Shown one piece after another: positions 32,927 to 41,349 of a stretch of 64,000 nucleotides of DNA. Origin of the DNA: Bacteroides propionicigenes (GTDB taxonomy: Bacteria > Bacteroidota > Bacteroidia > Bacteroidales > Bacteroidaceae). The stretch covers positions 186,001 to 250,000 of the forward strand of contig NZ_JAHBBW010000004.1 in NCBI RefSeq assembly GCF_018390535.1, in the 5' to 3' direction. Made by a program: the position numbers and the translations under genes. The notes below the pieces were generated by a model, which was given only the letters and a program-made list of their open reading frames with translations, made no database searches and was not told where the DNA came from. Numbering within the stretch: position 1 is the stretch's first letter; the number at the start of each line of letters is the position of its first letter.

Positions 32927-35650
32927 TTAGAAATTGAATTTCAAACGTACGGAATAGGTACGGCCAAAACCGTAAAGTACGCGTGTCGCAGTTTCCCAAT
33001 CGTGCTTGCTACCGTCACGTGCATCAGCAATATATTCCTGATCGAAGAGGTTGTTGACATTACCGCTCAAAGTAGCGCGTACCTTACCAAAATCAAAGGA
33101 ATAACCAGCACTCAAGTCGAAAGTGCTGTAAGAAGGGATCTCCCACGGCTCTGTCACTACGTATTCATTACCCATACCGGCTTGTCCTGCATCAATATCG
33201 TAACCGGCATAGTTGCGGGCAAAGAAGTTCCAGTCCACACTAAGACGCAAACCTTTCATAGGACGTACATTTACACCCAATGCGGCTGTAGTCTGTGCCG
33301 AACCACCTACGTGAATATTATCCATCTTGATGTTGGCACGGTACTGCTCTGCATTTGCCATATCGGTAACTACTTCACCGCTCTTCAAATCAGCAAGCAT
33401 CTGGCCAGCTCCATTATAGTAGAAACCTTTCGCATTACCGTTCCAGCGCCAGTCACCCCATGAGAACATACCCGTAACATCGAGCCAACGGAAAGGTTTG
33501 GCAACGAAATCAAGTTCCACACCCATATGATTAGCATTGGCTCCGGTCATATTCAACGTCCAGCGATCTTCTATTTTCACACCTTCTTCGTTCTCATAAT
33601 CATATGTGTCCGAATCATAGAGGGCTTTATCTTTCCAACGGGTATAATAAGCATTCACATTGGCCGTAAAGAAGCCTGAACGGAAACCGTAGCCCAATTC
33701 GAAGGAGATTACTTTCTCATTCTTGGCATCACCGTTACGTGCGTGTGACTTCTGAGAGTTAATGAAAGATGTATCAAACATCGGAGCACGGTTGATATAA
33801 CCTGCGTTGAAGTAAACGTTGTTGTACTCATTGAGGTTGTAGTTGACACCACCCTTTACGTTTCCGCCCAGATAATGTTTCTTATCGGACTTAGCATGCG
33901 CCTTGTCGTAATACATACGGTCGTAGCGCCAGTAGCTGGTATTTGAAAGTCCGCCGGAAACGAATGCGCTCAACTTGTCGTAGTTGTACTCCAACTGTGC
34001 AAATACGCCTTCGGACATTACAAAGCCGTCATAATCGCGGTATATCACATCACCTACTCCGAGCTTCTGATTCTTGTAGTTGGGATCAGCAGCAGCTGCA
34101 TTATTCTCGGCGCGCACATATTTACGATTATCAGCATCTACAAAATACGATCCGCCAAAGAGGTCGGTAATGACATTCTGATGCAATCCCTTATAGTAAC
34201 GCAAGTCGATACCTCCGTAGAAATCGAAGTTCTCACCAAATTTAGTTGTATAAGTAGAAAGCAATCCATACCACATATGATTGTTCATCATTTTAGACAT
34301 AATCATTTTGGAACCGGTGGTACTTGCCGCATTCATGGCTTCCACTTGGTCATATGCAAATGTTCCGTCTATTTCGCGGAAATCGTTGTTCACTAAACCA
34401 TTACTTGCACCATACCATTTACTACGATTGGCATTATCACCGGAACCACTATAACCGTTACCACGGCCGATAGATACATATAGTGCCGTACTTAAGCTGG
34501 ACTTACGGTCTATCTGCCACAAGTGGTTCAGAGAAATCTGAGGCTTGTGGTATGAGTTTCTGGAAGAGTTGAACACTTGCCCGTTTCTATAACCGAAAGT
34601 GGGATTATATTTGTATGGACTATCCTCACCCATATATTGTTTTACACGCTGCCACTCTTTAATAGTAAGTCCATTTTGGTTGCTACGTTGATTGTGCCAC
34701 TGCGGAGCGCCGAATGCTGTAAGTGACAATTGATGATTGTCGTTGAAACGCTTGGCTATACTGGCAAACCAGTTGTAACCCTCAAACTCCGTACCTTGAA
34801 TATATCCGTCACCCCAGGTCTTACCCCCCAACAAAGTGAATGCCCAGCCATCTTTGGACAAACCGGATGATACGCTGAAAAGTATCTTGTTGTAGCCATC
34901 ATTACCCATACCATACGACACGAATCCGCCTCTCTTGGCTTCCGTGCTCTTAGTAACGATATTAATAGAACCGCCCACTGCCGGAACTGAGACTTTAGCT
35001 GCACCCAGACCACGCTGTACCTGCATACTGCGAGTTACGTCCGACAAACCGGCCCAATTAGACCAATATACTTTCTGATTCTCCATTCCGTTCATAGGTA
35101 CACCGTTAATCATCATAGCTACATTCTCGCTAGAGAAACCACGAATACGGGTCTGCGCATCACCATAACCACCGCCGTCTTTTGTGGTATATACGCCCGG
35201 AGTGGATTTCAAAATCTCGGGAAACTCTTGTGAACCGAGTTTTTCCTCAATAAATACCGGATCTACGGTAGATACCGCTACCGGAGTTTTGCGGGCTACC
35301 GCAACAGAAGAGGTAATAGTAACGTCCGCCAGCATCACTGCATCGGGTTCCATCTTGATAGTTCCCAGTTCTACAGAAGCGCCCTTCTGTGTAATCTTCT
35401 TCTTCAGGTCCTTGTAACCTACATACTTGAATAACAATGTGGCATTCGAAGCAACGCTCTGCTTGAAATAGCCGTCAATGTCCGTCACCGAACCTTGAGT
35501 AGTACCTTCTACCATAACGGCAGCACCTACCAAAGGTTCGCCGGTTTCAGCGTCGACAAGCTGACCATGCACTGTGGTCTGAGCCCATACTGCAGATGTA
35601 AACACCGACAACATGGCAACCAACAGAAATTGAATTAGACTTTTTCTCAT
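32927..35650 (-). CDS. TonB-dependent receptor with CarboxypepD-like domain
   Basis: A 907-residue outer-membrane transporter. Signal peptide (1-23, ending VWA-Q), CarboxypepD-like domain (VHGQLVDAETGEPLVGAAVM to about 105), a plug with EKLGSQEFPEILKSTPGVYT, RIRGFSSENVAMMINGVPMN and VPAVGGSINIVTK, then a barrel that ends in VRLKFNF. The plug is closer to siderophore/metal-type receptors than to SusC. A lipoprotein gene follows after 19 bp and shares the terminator at 31481-31525. The ligand is unknown. A perfect -7 box is at 35709-35716. Confidence 0.94.
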   Translation of the reverse strand: MRKSLIQFLLVAMLSVFTSAVWAQTTVHGQLVDAETGEPLVGAAVMVEGTTQGSVTDIDGYFKQSVASNATLLFKYVGYKDLKKKITQKGASVELGTIKMEPDAVMLADVTITSSVAVARKTPVAVSTVDPVFIEEKLGSQEFPEILKSTPGVYTTKDGGGYGDAQTRIRGFSSENVAMMINGVPMNGMENQKVYWSNWAGLSDVTRSMQVQRGLGAAKVSVPAVGGSINIVTKSTEAKRGGFVSYGMGNDGYNKILFSVSSGLSKDGWAFTLLGGKTWGDGYIQGTEFEGYNWFASIAKRFNDNHQLSLTAFGAPQWHNQRSNQNGLTIKEWQRVKQYMGEDSPYKYNPTFGYRNGQVFNSSRNSYHKPQISLNHLWQIDRKSSLSTALYVSIGRGNGYSGSGDNANRSKWYGASNGLVNNDFREIDGTFAYDQVEAMNAASTTGSKMIMSKMMNNHMWYGLLSTYTTKFGENFDFYGGIDLRYYKGLHQNVITDLFGGSYFVDADNRKYVRAENNAAAADPNYKNQKLGVGDVIYRDYDGFVMSEGVFAQLEYNYDKLSAFVSGGLSNTSYWRYDRMYYDKAHAKSDKKHYLGGNVKGGVNYNLNEYNNVYFNAGYINRAPMFDTSFINSQKSHARNGDAKNEKVISFELGYGFRSGFFTANVNAYYTRWKDKALYDSDTYDYENEEGVKIEDRWTLNMTGANANHMGVELDFVAKPFRWLDVTGMFSWGDWRWNGNAKGFYYNGAGQMLADLKSGEVVTDMANAEQYRANIKMDNIHVGGSAQTTAALGVNVRPMKGLRLSVDWNFFARNYAGYDIDAGQAGMGNEYVVTEPWEIPSYSTFDLSAGYSFDFGKVRATLSGNVNNLFDQEYIADARDGSKHDWETATRVLYGFGRTYSVRLKFNF

Positions 35651-35708
35651 AATTCTGCTTTTAGTTAATAGATAGTGTTAATTAAAGTTTAAAAATACTC
35701 TTAAGTTG

Positions 35709-35716
35709 CAAATATA
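35709..35716 (-). promoter_or_regulatory. Candidate -7 box of the receptor-lipoprotein pair
   Basis: TATATTTG on the minus strand, 58 bp before the receptor start. No -33 TTTG at the usual distance, which may mean an activator is needed (inference). Confidence 0.45.
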
Positions 35717-35797
35717 GTATTAATATATCAGATATTCATTACGATTGTGCTACATTTTTTTAGGCTGATAAACAATTCTGAAAATGTTTTAAATAAA

Positions 35798-35826
35798 AAA
35801 GCCCCGCAAGTTTCCTGCGGAGCTTT
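35798..35826 (-). terminator. Terminator of ettA
   Basis: Stem AAAGC-C-CCGCA (35798-35808) with TGCGG-A-GCTTT (35816-35826), followed on the minus strand by a T run (plus-strand A run before 35800). It lies 49 bp after the ettA stop. Confidence 0.9.
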
Positions 35827-35874
35827 CTTTTTGCTACAAATATAATAGATATGCTTTCAGATTAAAAGCTAAAA

Positions 35875-37572
35875 TCAATCATTCATTAATTTTCTATAAC
35901 GTACACGTGTAGGCTCTTCTCTACCCAAACGTTTCAGTTTATTTTCTTCATATTCCGAGTATGAGCCTTCGAAGAAGAATACATTAGAGTCGCCTTCAAA
36001 CGCAAGGATGTGCGTACAGATACGATCGAGGAACCAACGGTCGTGACTGATAACCACAGCACATCCGGCAAAATCTTCAAGACCTTCTTCGAGGGCACGC
36101 AGCGTATTGACATCAATGTCATTGGTAGGCTCGTCAAGAAGCAACACGTTACCTTCTTCTTTAAGGCAAAGAGCCAAGTGAAGTCGGTTGCGTTCACCAC
36201 CGGAAAGTACGCCGCAAAGTTTTTCCTGATCGGCGCCGGAGAAATTGAAGCGTGACAGATAGGCACGCGCATTGATATCACGTCCACCCATGCGAATGAG
36301 GTCATTTCCACCGGAAATCACCTGATAGACACTCTTATTGGGGTCTATATCCTTATGCTGCTGGTCTACGTAAGCCACTTTTACAGTCTCCCCTACTTCA
36401 AACTCACCGCTGTCGGGAGTCTCCAAGCCCATAATGAGACGGAAAAGAGTCGTTTTACCTGCACCGTTAGGACCGATAATACCTACAATGCCGTTAGGCG
36501 GCAACATGAAGTTGAGATCATCAAACAAGAGTTTGTCACCGAACGCCTTTGCCACATGCTTGGCTTCAATAACTTTGTTACCCAAACGGGGACCGTTAGG
36601 GATGAAAATTTCGAGTTTTTCTTCTTTCTCCTTGACGTCTTCATTCAACAGTTTATCATAAGAGTTCAGACGGGCCTTTCCTTTTGCCTGACGGGCTTTA
36701 GGAGCCATACGCACCCATTCCAACTCACGTTCCAGCGTCTTGCGGCGTTTGCTGGCGGTCTTTTCTTCCATTTCCATGCGTTTGGTCTTCTGCTCCAACC
36801 AGCTGGAATAGTTGCCCTTCCAAGGAATGCCTTCACCACGGTCAAGTTCAAGAATCCAGCCTGCTACGTGGTCAAGGAAATAACGGTCGTGAGTGACGGC
36901 TATTACCGTACCTTCGTACTGCTGCAAATGCTGTTCCAGCCAGTCGATAGATTCGGCATCGAGATGGTTGGTAGGCTCGTCGAGAAGCAATACGTCAGGC
37001 TTCTGGAGCAACAGGCGGCAAAGTGCCACACGACGACGTTCACCACCGGAAAGATGCTCTACGGACTGATCTTCGGGCGGGCAGCGGAGTGCATCCATAG
37101 CACGCTCCAGCTTACTGTCGAGATTCCAAGCATCTGTAGCGTCTATAATATCCTGCAACTCAGCTTGCCGGGTAAAGAGTTTGTCCATCTTATCCTGATC
37201 TTCATAATATTCGGGCAAACCAAACTTCCGGTTAATTTCTTCGTACTCCGTCAGTGCATCCACAATGGGCTGTACACCTTCCATCACCACTTCTTTTACG
37301 GTCTTTGTGGGATCAAGGTAAGGTTCCTGCGCCAAATATCCCACCGAATATCCGGGCGAGAACACCACTTCGCCCTGATAGGATTTATCCAAGCCGGCGA
37401 TAATCTTCAGCAAGGTCGATTTACCCGAACCGTTCAGACCGATGATACCGATTTTCGCTCCATAAAAGAACGAAAGGTAGATGTTCTTCAACACCTGCTT
37501 ATTGTTCTGCTGAATGGTCTTGTTCAGCCCTACCATAGAAAAGATAATTTTCTTATCGTCTACTGTTGCCAT
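35875..37572 (-). CDS. ettA: Energy-dependent translational throttle protein EttA (ABC-F ATPase)
   Basis: A 565-residue ABC-F protein without membrane segments. Both ATP sites are complete: Walker A GLNGSGKST and GPNGAGKTT, signatures LSGGERRR and LSGGERNR, Walker [12 protein letters not shown] and [11 protein letters not shown]. The segment EWVRMAPKARQAKGKARLNS is the P-site tRNA interaction motif region typical of EttA. In E. coli EttA binds the ribosomal E site and gates the first elongation step according to the ADP/ATP ratio. Length is normal. It is a single gene with a -7 box at 37653-37660 and its own terminator; the window holds a second, decayed ABC-F protein at 54598. Confidence 0.96.
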   Translation of the reverse strand: MATVDDKKIIFSMVGLNKTIQQNNKQVLKNIYLSFFYGAKIGIIGLNGSGKSTLLKIIAGLDKSYQGEVVFSPGYSVGYLAQEPYLDPTKTVKEVVMEGVQPIVDALTEYEEINRKFGLPEYYEDQDKMDKLFTRQAELQDIIDATDAWNLDSKLERAMDALRCPPEDQSVEHLSGGERRRVALCRLLLQKPDVLLLDEPTNHLDAESIDWLEQHLQQYEGTVIAVTHDRYFLDHVAGWILELDRGEGIPWKGNYSSWLEQKTKRMEMEEKTASKRRKTLERELEWVRMAPKARQAKGKARLNSYDKLLNEDVKEKEEKLEIFIPNGPRLGNKVIEAKHVAKAFGDKLLFDDLNFMLPPNGIVGIIGPNGAGKTTLFRLIMGLETPDSGEFEVGETVKVAYVDQQHKDIDPNKSVYQVISGGNDLIRMGGRDINARAYLSRFNFSGADQEKLCGVLSGGERNRLHLALCLKEEGNVLLLDEPTNDIDVNTLRALEEGLEDFAGCAVVISHDRWFLDRICTHILAFEGDSNVFFFEGSYSEYEENKLKRLGREEPTRVRYRKLMND

Positions 37573-37652
37573 GTAATTTAAATATAAAGTATGAAATATA
37601 AATTATAATGTTCAAGATGTAATATGTGACTTCCTCACACATAATTCCGGGA

Positions 37653-37660
37653 CAAAGATA
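37653..37660 (-). promoter_or_regulatory. Candidate -7 box of ettA
   Basis: TATCTTTG on the minus strand, 80 bp before the ettA start. It is back to back with the tRNA-Lys promoter. Confidence 0.5.
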
Positions 37661-37679
37661 AGAAAAAAAGCGAAATTCT

Positions 37680-37710
37680 TTTGCAACTTCCAAAAAAGTC
37701 TCTATCTTTG
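37680..37710 (+). promoter_or_regulatory. Promoter of tRNA-Lys(TTT)
   Basis: TTTG (37680-37683), 19 bp, TATCTTTG (37703-37710): a full match to the Bacteroides consensus, 25 bp before the tRNA. Confidence 0.8.
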
Positions 37711-37735
37711 CACCCGCTTAACAGCAATAAGGTCT

Positions 37736-37808
37736 GAATCGCTAGCTCAGCAGGTAGAGCACAACACTTTTAATGTTGGGGTCTTGGGTTCGAGCCCCAA
37801 GCGGTTCA
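37736..37808 (+). tRNA. tRNA-Lys (anticodon TTT)
   Basis: 73 bases without encoded CCA. Acceptor GAATCGC pairs with GCGGTTC (one T-G), D arm GCTC...GAGC, anticodon stem CAACA/TGTTG with loop CTTTTAA, T arm TTGGG-TTCGAGC-CCCAA, discriminator A. Confidence 0.97.
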
Positions 37809-37818
37809 CAGGAAATCG

Positions 37819-37848
37819 GAGAGTTACACTAAGTAACTCTCTTTTTTT
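37819..37848 (+). terminator. Terminator of tRNA-Lys(TTT)
   Basis: Perfect 9-bp stem GAGAGTTAC/GTAACTCTC followed by seven T. Confidence 0.95.
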
Positions 37849-37884
37849 ATACTAATCAACAACCCATCAATAAGATAAAACGAC

Positions 37885-37932
37885 AATAAACACAAAACGG
37901 CTGTCTTCTCCGACAACCGTTTTGTGTTTATT
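37885..37932 (-). terminator. Hairpin after the minus-strand tRNA cluster
   Basis: Arms of 21 bases (37885-37905, 37912-37932) with one mismatch. It lies just past the 3' end of tRNA-Lys(CTT) on the minus strand and probably ends that transcript; the T tract is poor. Confidence 0.7.
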
Positions 37933-37950
37933 AATTTATGCATAATAAAG

Positions 37951-38023
37951 TACACCCTCAGGGATTCGAACCCTGGACCCACTGATTAAGAGTCAGTTGC
38001 TCTACCAACTGAGCTAAGAGTGC
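37951..38023 (-). tRNA. tRNA-Lys (anticodon CTT)
   Basis: 73 bases, no CCA. Acceptor GCACTCT with AGGGTGT, anticodon stem ACTGA/TCAGT with loop CTCTTAA, T arm CAGGG-TTCGAAT-CCCTG, discriminator A. Last gene of a Ser-Glu-Lys cluster. Confidence 0.97.
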
Positions 38024-38048
38024 ATTTGTGCAAAAAAATTCAAGTTTG

Positions 38049-38120
38049 TAGTGGATACGAGAATCGAACTCGTATTGCATGCGTGAGAGGCATGTGTCCT
38101 AACCGTTAGACGAATCCACC
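38049..38120 (-). tRNA. tRNA-Glu (anticodon CTC)
   Basis: 72 bases, no CCA. Acceptor GGTGGAT with ATCCACT, anticodon stem CATGC/GCATG with loop CTCTCAC, T arm ACGAG-TTCGATT-CTCGT, discriminator A. Confidence 0.96.
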
Positions 38121-38177
38121 GAGTTTTTATAAAAGCACCGGCTTTTTCAAACCGATGCTTTCTCTTTGTATTCCTTG

Positions 38178-38264
38178 CGGAAGCTGGGGGATTCGAACCC
38201 CCGGTACGGTTACCCGTACGTCAGTTTAGCAAACTGGTGGTTTCAGCCACTCACCCAAACTTCC
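38178..38264 (-). tRNA. tRNA-Ser (anticodon GCT)
   Basis: 87 bases with a long variable arm (CGTACGGGTAACCGTACC). Acceptor GGAAGTT with AGCTTCC, anticodon loop TTGCTAA, T arm with GGTTCGAATCC, discriminator G, no CCA. First gene of the cluster. Confidence 0.96.
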
Positions 38265-38296
38265 TTAGTAACCCAGCATTCTTCTCAAATGCGGTG

Positions 38297-38328
38297 CAAA
38301 TGTAGGGCAAACTTTTGGACTATGCAAA
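38297..38328 (-). promoter_or_regulatory. Promoter of the Ser-Glu-Lys tRNA cluster
   Basis: Minus strand: TTTG (38328-38325), 20 bp, TACATTTG (38304-38297), 32 bp before tRNA-Ser. Confidence 0.8.
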
Positions 38329-38441
38329 TCTTTCCTGCATATTTTTTTCTACATTTTCGGAAGAAAAGAGATAACACGTTAACACTCAAAATTTAATAAG
38401 ACAGAAAAAAAATAATAAATTCCGGATTTTTCATCCAAACT

Positions 38442-39782
38442 TTATTTTATAAAACTCTTGCTTACCCACTTCATGCTGTACCAACGCCGCACAAAGATAG
38501 CACCCCGAATATTTTCGTCCAATAAGAAAGCGACCCACATTCCGCAAATTCCCCAGCCCAACGGGATGCCGAACAAATATCCAAGCCCTACAGCCACACT
38601 CCACATCACCACCAGCCCCACATAGAATGGATAGTTCACATCTCCTGCCGCCCGCAACGCATTCGTAGCGAAGATATTGATAGGTTTTCCTATCTCCACT
38701 GCAATGTCTATAATCAGGATTGCGGTTCCCATTTTGATAATTTCGGGGTTGGACGTGAGCCAGCCGAAAATGGTATGTCCGAAGACCGCAAGTATGCAGG
38801 ACAGGATAACAGTAATCATCACCGACTTCTTCATCACGTATTTTCCCATCAGAAAAGCTGCACGAGGCTTCTTTTCCCCTATCAAATGCCCTATACATAT
38901 TGCCCCGCCCTGCGCCATAGAGATACTGAACAGATAAGCGAACATAATGATATTAACGCAATACGTGCGCGTGGCAAGCGCCTCTACTCCCAGCATATTA
39001 ATGAAATAGGTAATCACCACCTGCGAAGAGCTGTAAGAAAGCTGTTCACCGGCAGAGGGCAACCCCACTTTCAGCAAATTTTTCAACTCTATCCACGGGA
39101 ACGGGCGAAAATAAGCCAACGGAAAACGTTGTATATGCTTGCGGAACAGGATTACGAACAGGATTACCATTGAAACACCCCGGCTGAAAGCCGTGGAGAT
39201 AGCCGCCCCTTCCACTCCTAGCTCCGGAAAGCCGAACCGCCCGAAAATAAGAGAATAGTTACCGATGATATTAAGAATATTGACCACCACCGTAACCATC
39301 ATCGGATACACCGCCTTATTGGCACTGCGCAATGATGCGGAAAGAGTCAGCGACAATGCCTGAAAGAACGCGAACGCCCCGACAATACGCATATAGTCCA
39401 TACCATCCTGCATCAGTTCGGGTCCAAGTCCCATGAGGCGTAAAATAGGTCCTGCGCAGCCAAACAGCAGCATACTGATACTGACGCCCACCACCAGATT
39501 GACCAAAAGAGAAACTCCCACTACCTGCACCACCTGTTTATGCAGGCGTGCACCAAGATATTGCGAACATAGCACGGAAGTACCGAGGTTAATCACCTCA
39601 AACACCAAAAAAGTCAGCATGATAATCTGGTTGACCACACCTACGGCAGCCACGCTGTTGTCCGAATGACGGCTCAGCATTATGGTGTCCACCGCACCGA
39701 GCATCATAATAAGTAATGTCTCAATAAAGATAGGAGCCGCCAGCTTGGCAAGCCGCTTCTTCAAATTCTCTTGCTGTATCAT
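38442..39782 (-). CDS. MATE family multidrug/metabolite exporter
   Basis: A 446-residue inner-membrane protein with about twelve hydrophobic segments in two halves. It begins LKKRLAKLAAPIFIETLLIM, followed by GAVDTIMLSRHSDNSVAAVG and SQYLGAR, typical of MATE transporters that use a Na+ or H+ gradient to expel organic cations. The second half holds GLPSAGEQLSYSSSQVV and TNALRAAGDVNYPFYVG. Length is normal. Substrate unknown. It is divergent from the Crp/Fnr gene; the 132-bp gap holds a Crp/Fnr-type palindrome placed about 42 bp before its likely transcription start, which suggests activation. Confidence 0.92.
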   Translation of the reverse strand: MIQQENLKKRLAKLAAPIFIETLLIMMLGAVDTIMLSRHSDNSVAAVGVVNQIIMLTFLVFEVINLGTSVLCSQYLGARLHKQVVQVVGVSLLVNLVVGVSISMLLFGCAGPILRLMGLGPELMQDGMDYMRIVGAFAFFQALSLTLSASLRSANKAVYPMMVTVVVNILNIIGNYSLIFGRFGFPELGVEGAAISTAFSRGVSMVILFVILFRKHIQRFPLAYFRPFPWIELKNLLKVGLPSAGEQLSYSSSQVVITYFINMLGVEALATRTYCVNIIMFAYLFSISMAQGGAICIGHLIGEKKPRAAFLMGKYVMKKSVMITVILSCILAVFGHTIFGWLTSNPEIIKMGTAILIIDIAVEIGKPINIFATNALRAAGDVNYPFYVGLVVMWSVAVGLGYLFGIPLGWGICGMWVAFLLDENIRGAIFVRRWYSMKWVSKSFIK

Positions 39783-39817
39783 TTATATCGTAGAATGTGC
39801 CATGACAAAAAATCGCG

Positions 39818-39825
39818 CAAAGATA
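39818..39825 (-). promoter_or_regulatory. Candidate -7 box of the MATE gene
   Basis: TATCTTTG on the minus strand, 35 bp before the start codon. No TTTG at -33, as expected of an activator-dependent promoter. Confidence 0.5.
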
Positions 39826-39847
39826 CGCAAATGAAAAGGAGATGAAA

Positions 39848-39861
39848 TTGATACATATCAA
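39848..39861. promoter_or_regulatory. Crp/Fnr-type palindrome between crp-like and MATE genes
   Basis: TTGATACATATCAA is a perfect match to TTGAT-N4-ATCAA. Its centre is about 42 bp from the likely MATE start point and about 30 bp from that of the regulator gene, where it covers the -33 element. Confidence 0.6.
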
Positions 39862-39871
39862 ATAATTTTCC

Positions 39872-39879
39872 TATCTTTG
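39872..39879 (+). promoter_or_regulatory. Candidate -7 box of the Crp/Fnr gene
   Basis: TATCTTTG; the matching -33 (ATTG, 39847-39850, 21 bp upstream) lies inside the palindrome at 39848-39861. Confidence 0.55.
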
Positions 39880-39914
39880 CCGCACTAAATGACACCCAAA
39901 CCTACATAATTGTT

Positions 39915-40499
39915 ATGGATACATTACTCAAAGAAACGGTAGATATTACTGTCAACTCCCGTTACTCAGGCATGGCCCCCGAAGGCAGGCGGCAAATAGA
40001 AGAAATCCTGATTCGCAAAGAAGTGGAAAAAGGAGAGCTTTTACTGAAAGAGGGACAAATAAGCCATAACATTGTATTCGTCGGCAAGGGTATGTTGCGC
40101 CAGTTCTACTATAAGAACGGCAAGGATGTTACCGAACATTTCTCTTATGAAGGTTGCATTGTTATCTGCATTGAAAGTACCCTGAAAAAAGAGCCTACAC
40201 ACCTCATGATTGAGGCACTCGAAGACAGCATCGTCTATCTCCTGCCCTACGACAAACTGATGCTGCTCACCGAAATATCATGGGAAATCAATATGTTCTA
40301 TCGTAAAATTCTGGAATATTCCCTCATTGTTTCACAAATTAAAGCCGACTCCTGGCGGTTTGAAACTGCACGTGAACGTTACAACCAACTGATGCAGCAC
40401 CAGCCCGAAGTTATCAAGCGAGCTCCCTTGTCGCACATCGCCTCTTACCTGCTGATGACTCCTGAGACATTGAGTAGAGTACGTTCGGGCATACTTTGA
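39915..40499 (+). CDS. Crp/Fnr family transcription regulator
   Basis: A 194-residue regulator. The N-terminal cyclic-nucleotide-binding-like barrel shows KGELLLKEGQISHNIVFVGKG and FYYKNGKDVTEHFSYEG; a dimer helix follows (residues about 125-150), and the C-terminal helix-turn-helix is LSHIASYLLMTPETLSRVRS. There is no Cys cluster for an Fe-S centre and no clear cAMP-binding Arg-Ser pair, so the signal is unknown. The C-terminus ends right after the recognition helix, which is short but usual for the Bacteroidota members. TTGAT-N4-ATCAA sites before and after the gene suggest it controls itself and its neighbours (inference). Confidence 0.92.
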   Translation: MDTLLKETVDITVNSRYSGMAPEGRRQIEEILIRKEVEKGELLLKEGQISHNIVFVGKGMLRQFYYKNGKDVTEHFSYEGCIVICIESTLKKEPTHLMIEALEDSIVYLLPYDKLMLLTEISWEINMFYRKILEYSLIVSQIKADSWRFETARERYNQLMQHQPEVIKRAPLSHIASYLLMTPETLSRVRSGIL

Positions 40500-40516
40500 A
40501 AAAAAATAATCGTTTT

Positions 40517-40532
40517 TTTGATTTATGTCAAA
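40517..40532. promoter_or_regulatory. Crp/Fnr-type near-palindrome upstream of a short transcript
   Basis: TTTGAT-TTAT-GTCAAA has one mismatched pair from a full dyad. Its centre (40524.5) is about 41-42 bp before the start point predicted from the -7 box at 40554-40561, the classic activating position. Confidence 0.55.
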
Positions 40533-40553
40533 TCCTCTCCCGAAAGAACTCTT

Positions 40554-40561
40554 TAACTTTG
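40554..40561 (+). promoter_or_regulatory. Candidate -7 box of the small transcript
   Basis: TAACTTTG, a perfect TAnnTTTG, 55 bp after the stop of the Crp/Fnr gene; no TTTG at -33. Confidence 0.5.
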
Positions 40562-40565
40562 CAAC

Positions 40566-40672
40566 GTCATTTAGAAAGCAATAGAGTAAATTAGTTTTTA
40601 TAAGAGAGAGATTAGTTTTTAGGGTACACTAAAAAAATTAGGCAATATCTGTTAAAGGATGTTGCCTTTTTT
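40566..40672 (+). ncRNA. Candidate small RNA or leader with terminator
   Basis: About 107 bases from the predicted start near 40566 to a strong Rho-independent terminator: stem GGCAATATC (40641-40649) with GATGTTGCC (40658-40666) and six T. A second hairpin, TTTTTAG-GGTACA-CTAAAAA (40616-40635), precedes it, and TTAGTTTTTA occurs twice, 21 bp apart (40591, 40612). There is no open reading frame with a start of any length. It may be a free small RNA, or an attenuated leader of the lipoprotein gene that starts 16 bases later. I do not recognise an RNA family. Confidence 0.4.
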
Positions 40673-40687
40673 GTATATTTGCCCCTA

Positions 40688-41317
40688 ATGAAAATAAACA
40701 TACATAACACTCTGTTTGCAACCGGCCTGTTTTCCCTGTTTTTCTTCAGTGCTTGCAAAGGTAATAATCTCAAGGAAGAGCAAAGAAGCCTACCCAAAGA
40801 ATTATTCAGAGAGGGAGATATTGTTTTCAGAAGAGGGACCGGATTCACCAGCCGCATAGTACTGGCAACCGACAACGAAGGAAGATATTCGCACATCGGC
40901 ATCCTGAAAAAGGAAAACGGAGTATGGTGCGTGATACATGCCGTACCCGGCGAACCGGACTTTGAAGGAGATGCAGACCGGGTGAAACTGGAGCCGGTAG
41001 AACAATTCTTTGATGCCACAAAAGCTACACGAGGCGCCGTAATGCATCTGCAGGTTGACTACAGCCTTGCATACAGGGCTGCCCAAAGCGCACTCGGACT
41101 TTTTCACAAGCGTGTATTGTTTGACCATGATTATGACTTGAATGATACCACCAAGATGTACTGCACGGAACTCATTGACTATGTGTACCGGAAAGAAGGA
41201 ATAGATTTACCGGAGGGACGCACCACCTCTGTCAACATACCCGGAATGAACGGTGACTATATAATGCCGAATGATATTGCGCAGAACAAACGTCTCTGTT
41301 TGATATACTATTTTTAA
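40688..41317 (+). CDS. YiiX/NlpC-P60-like permuted cysteine hydrolase, lipoprotein
   Basis: A 209-residue protein with a lipobox FFSAC (Cys23). The fold is the permuted papain-like type of YiiX/YebB: the histidine comes first (GRYSHIGIL) and the catalytic cysteine later (MYCTELIDYVY), with a DYDLNDTTK stretch between. Members are thought to act on cell-wall peptides or lipids. I chose the ATG at 40688; three codons upstream overlap a -7-like TATATTTG (40674-40681), which if used would give an mRNA with almost no leader. The gene directly follows the terminator of the candidate small RNA. Confidence 0.85.
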   Translation: MKINIHNTLFATGLFSLFFFSACKGNNLKEEQRSLPKELFREGDIVFRRGTGFTSRIVLATDNEGRYSHIGILKKENGVWCVIHAVPGEPDFEGDADRVKLEPVEQFFDATKATRGAVMHLQVDYSLAYRAAQSALGLFHKRVLFDHDYDLNDTTKMYCTELIDYVYRKEGIDLPEGRTTSVNIPGMNGDYIMPNDIAQNKRLCLIYYF

Positions 41318-41349
41318 AACACACATTATTCACTTAAAACAAAAAACGT

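Noticed and set aside
36355..37581. Plus-strand frame of 408 codons opposite ettA
   Set aside because: Antisense to a highly conserved gene; composition is that of a reversed coding sequence.
39915..40499. A truncated Crp/Fnr gene
   Set aside because: At 194 residues it ends soon after the recognition helix, but this length is usual for Bacteroidota members and the helix-turn-helix is complete.
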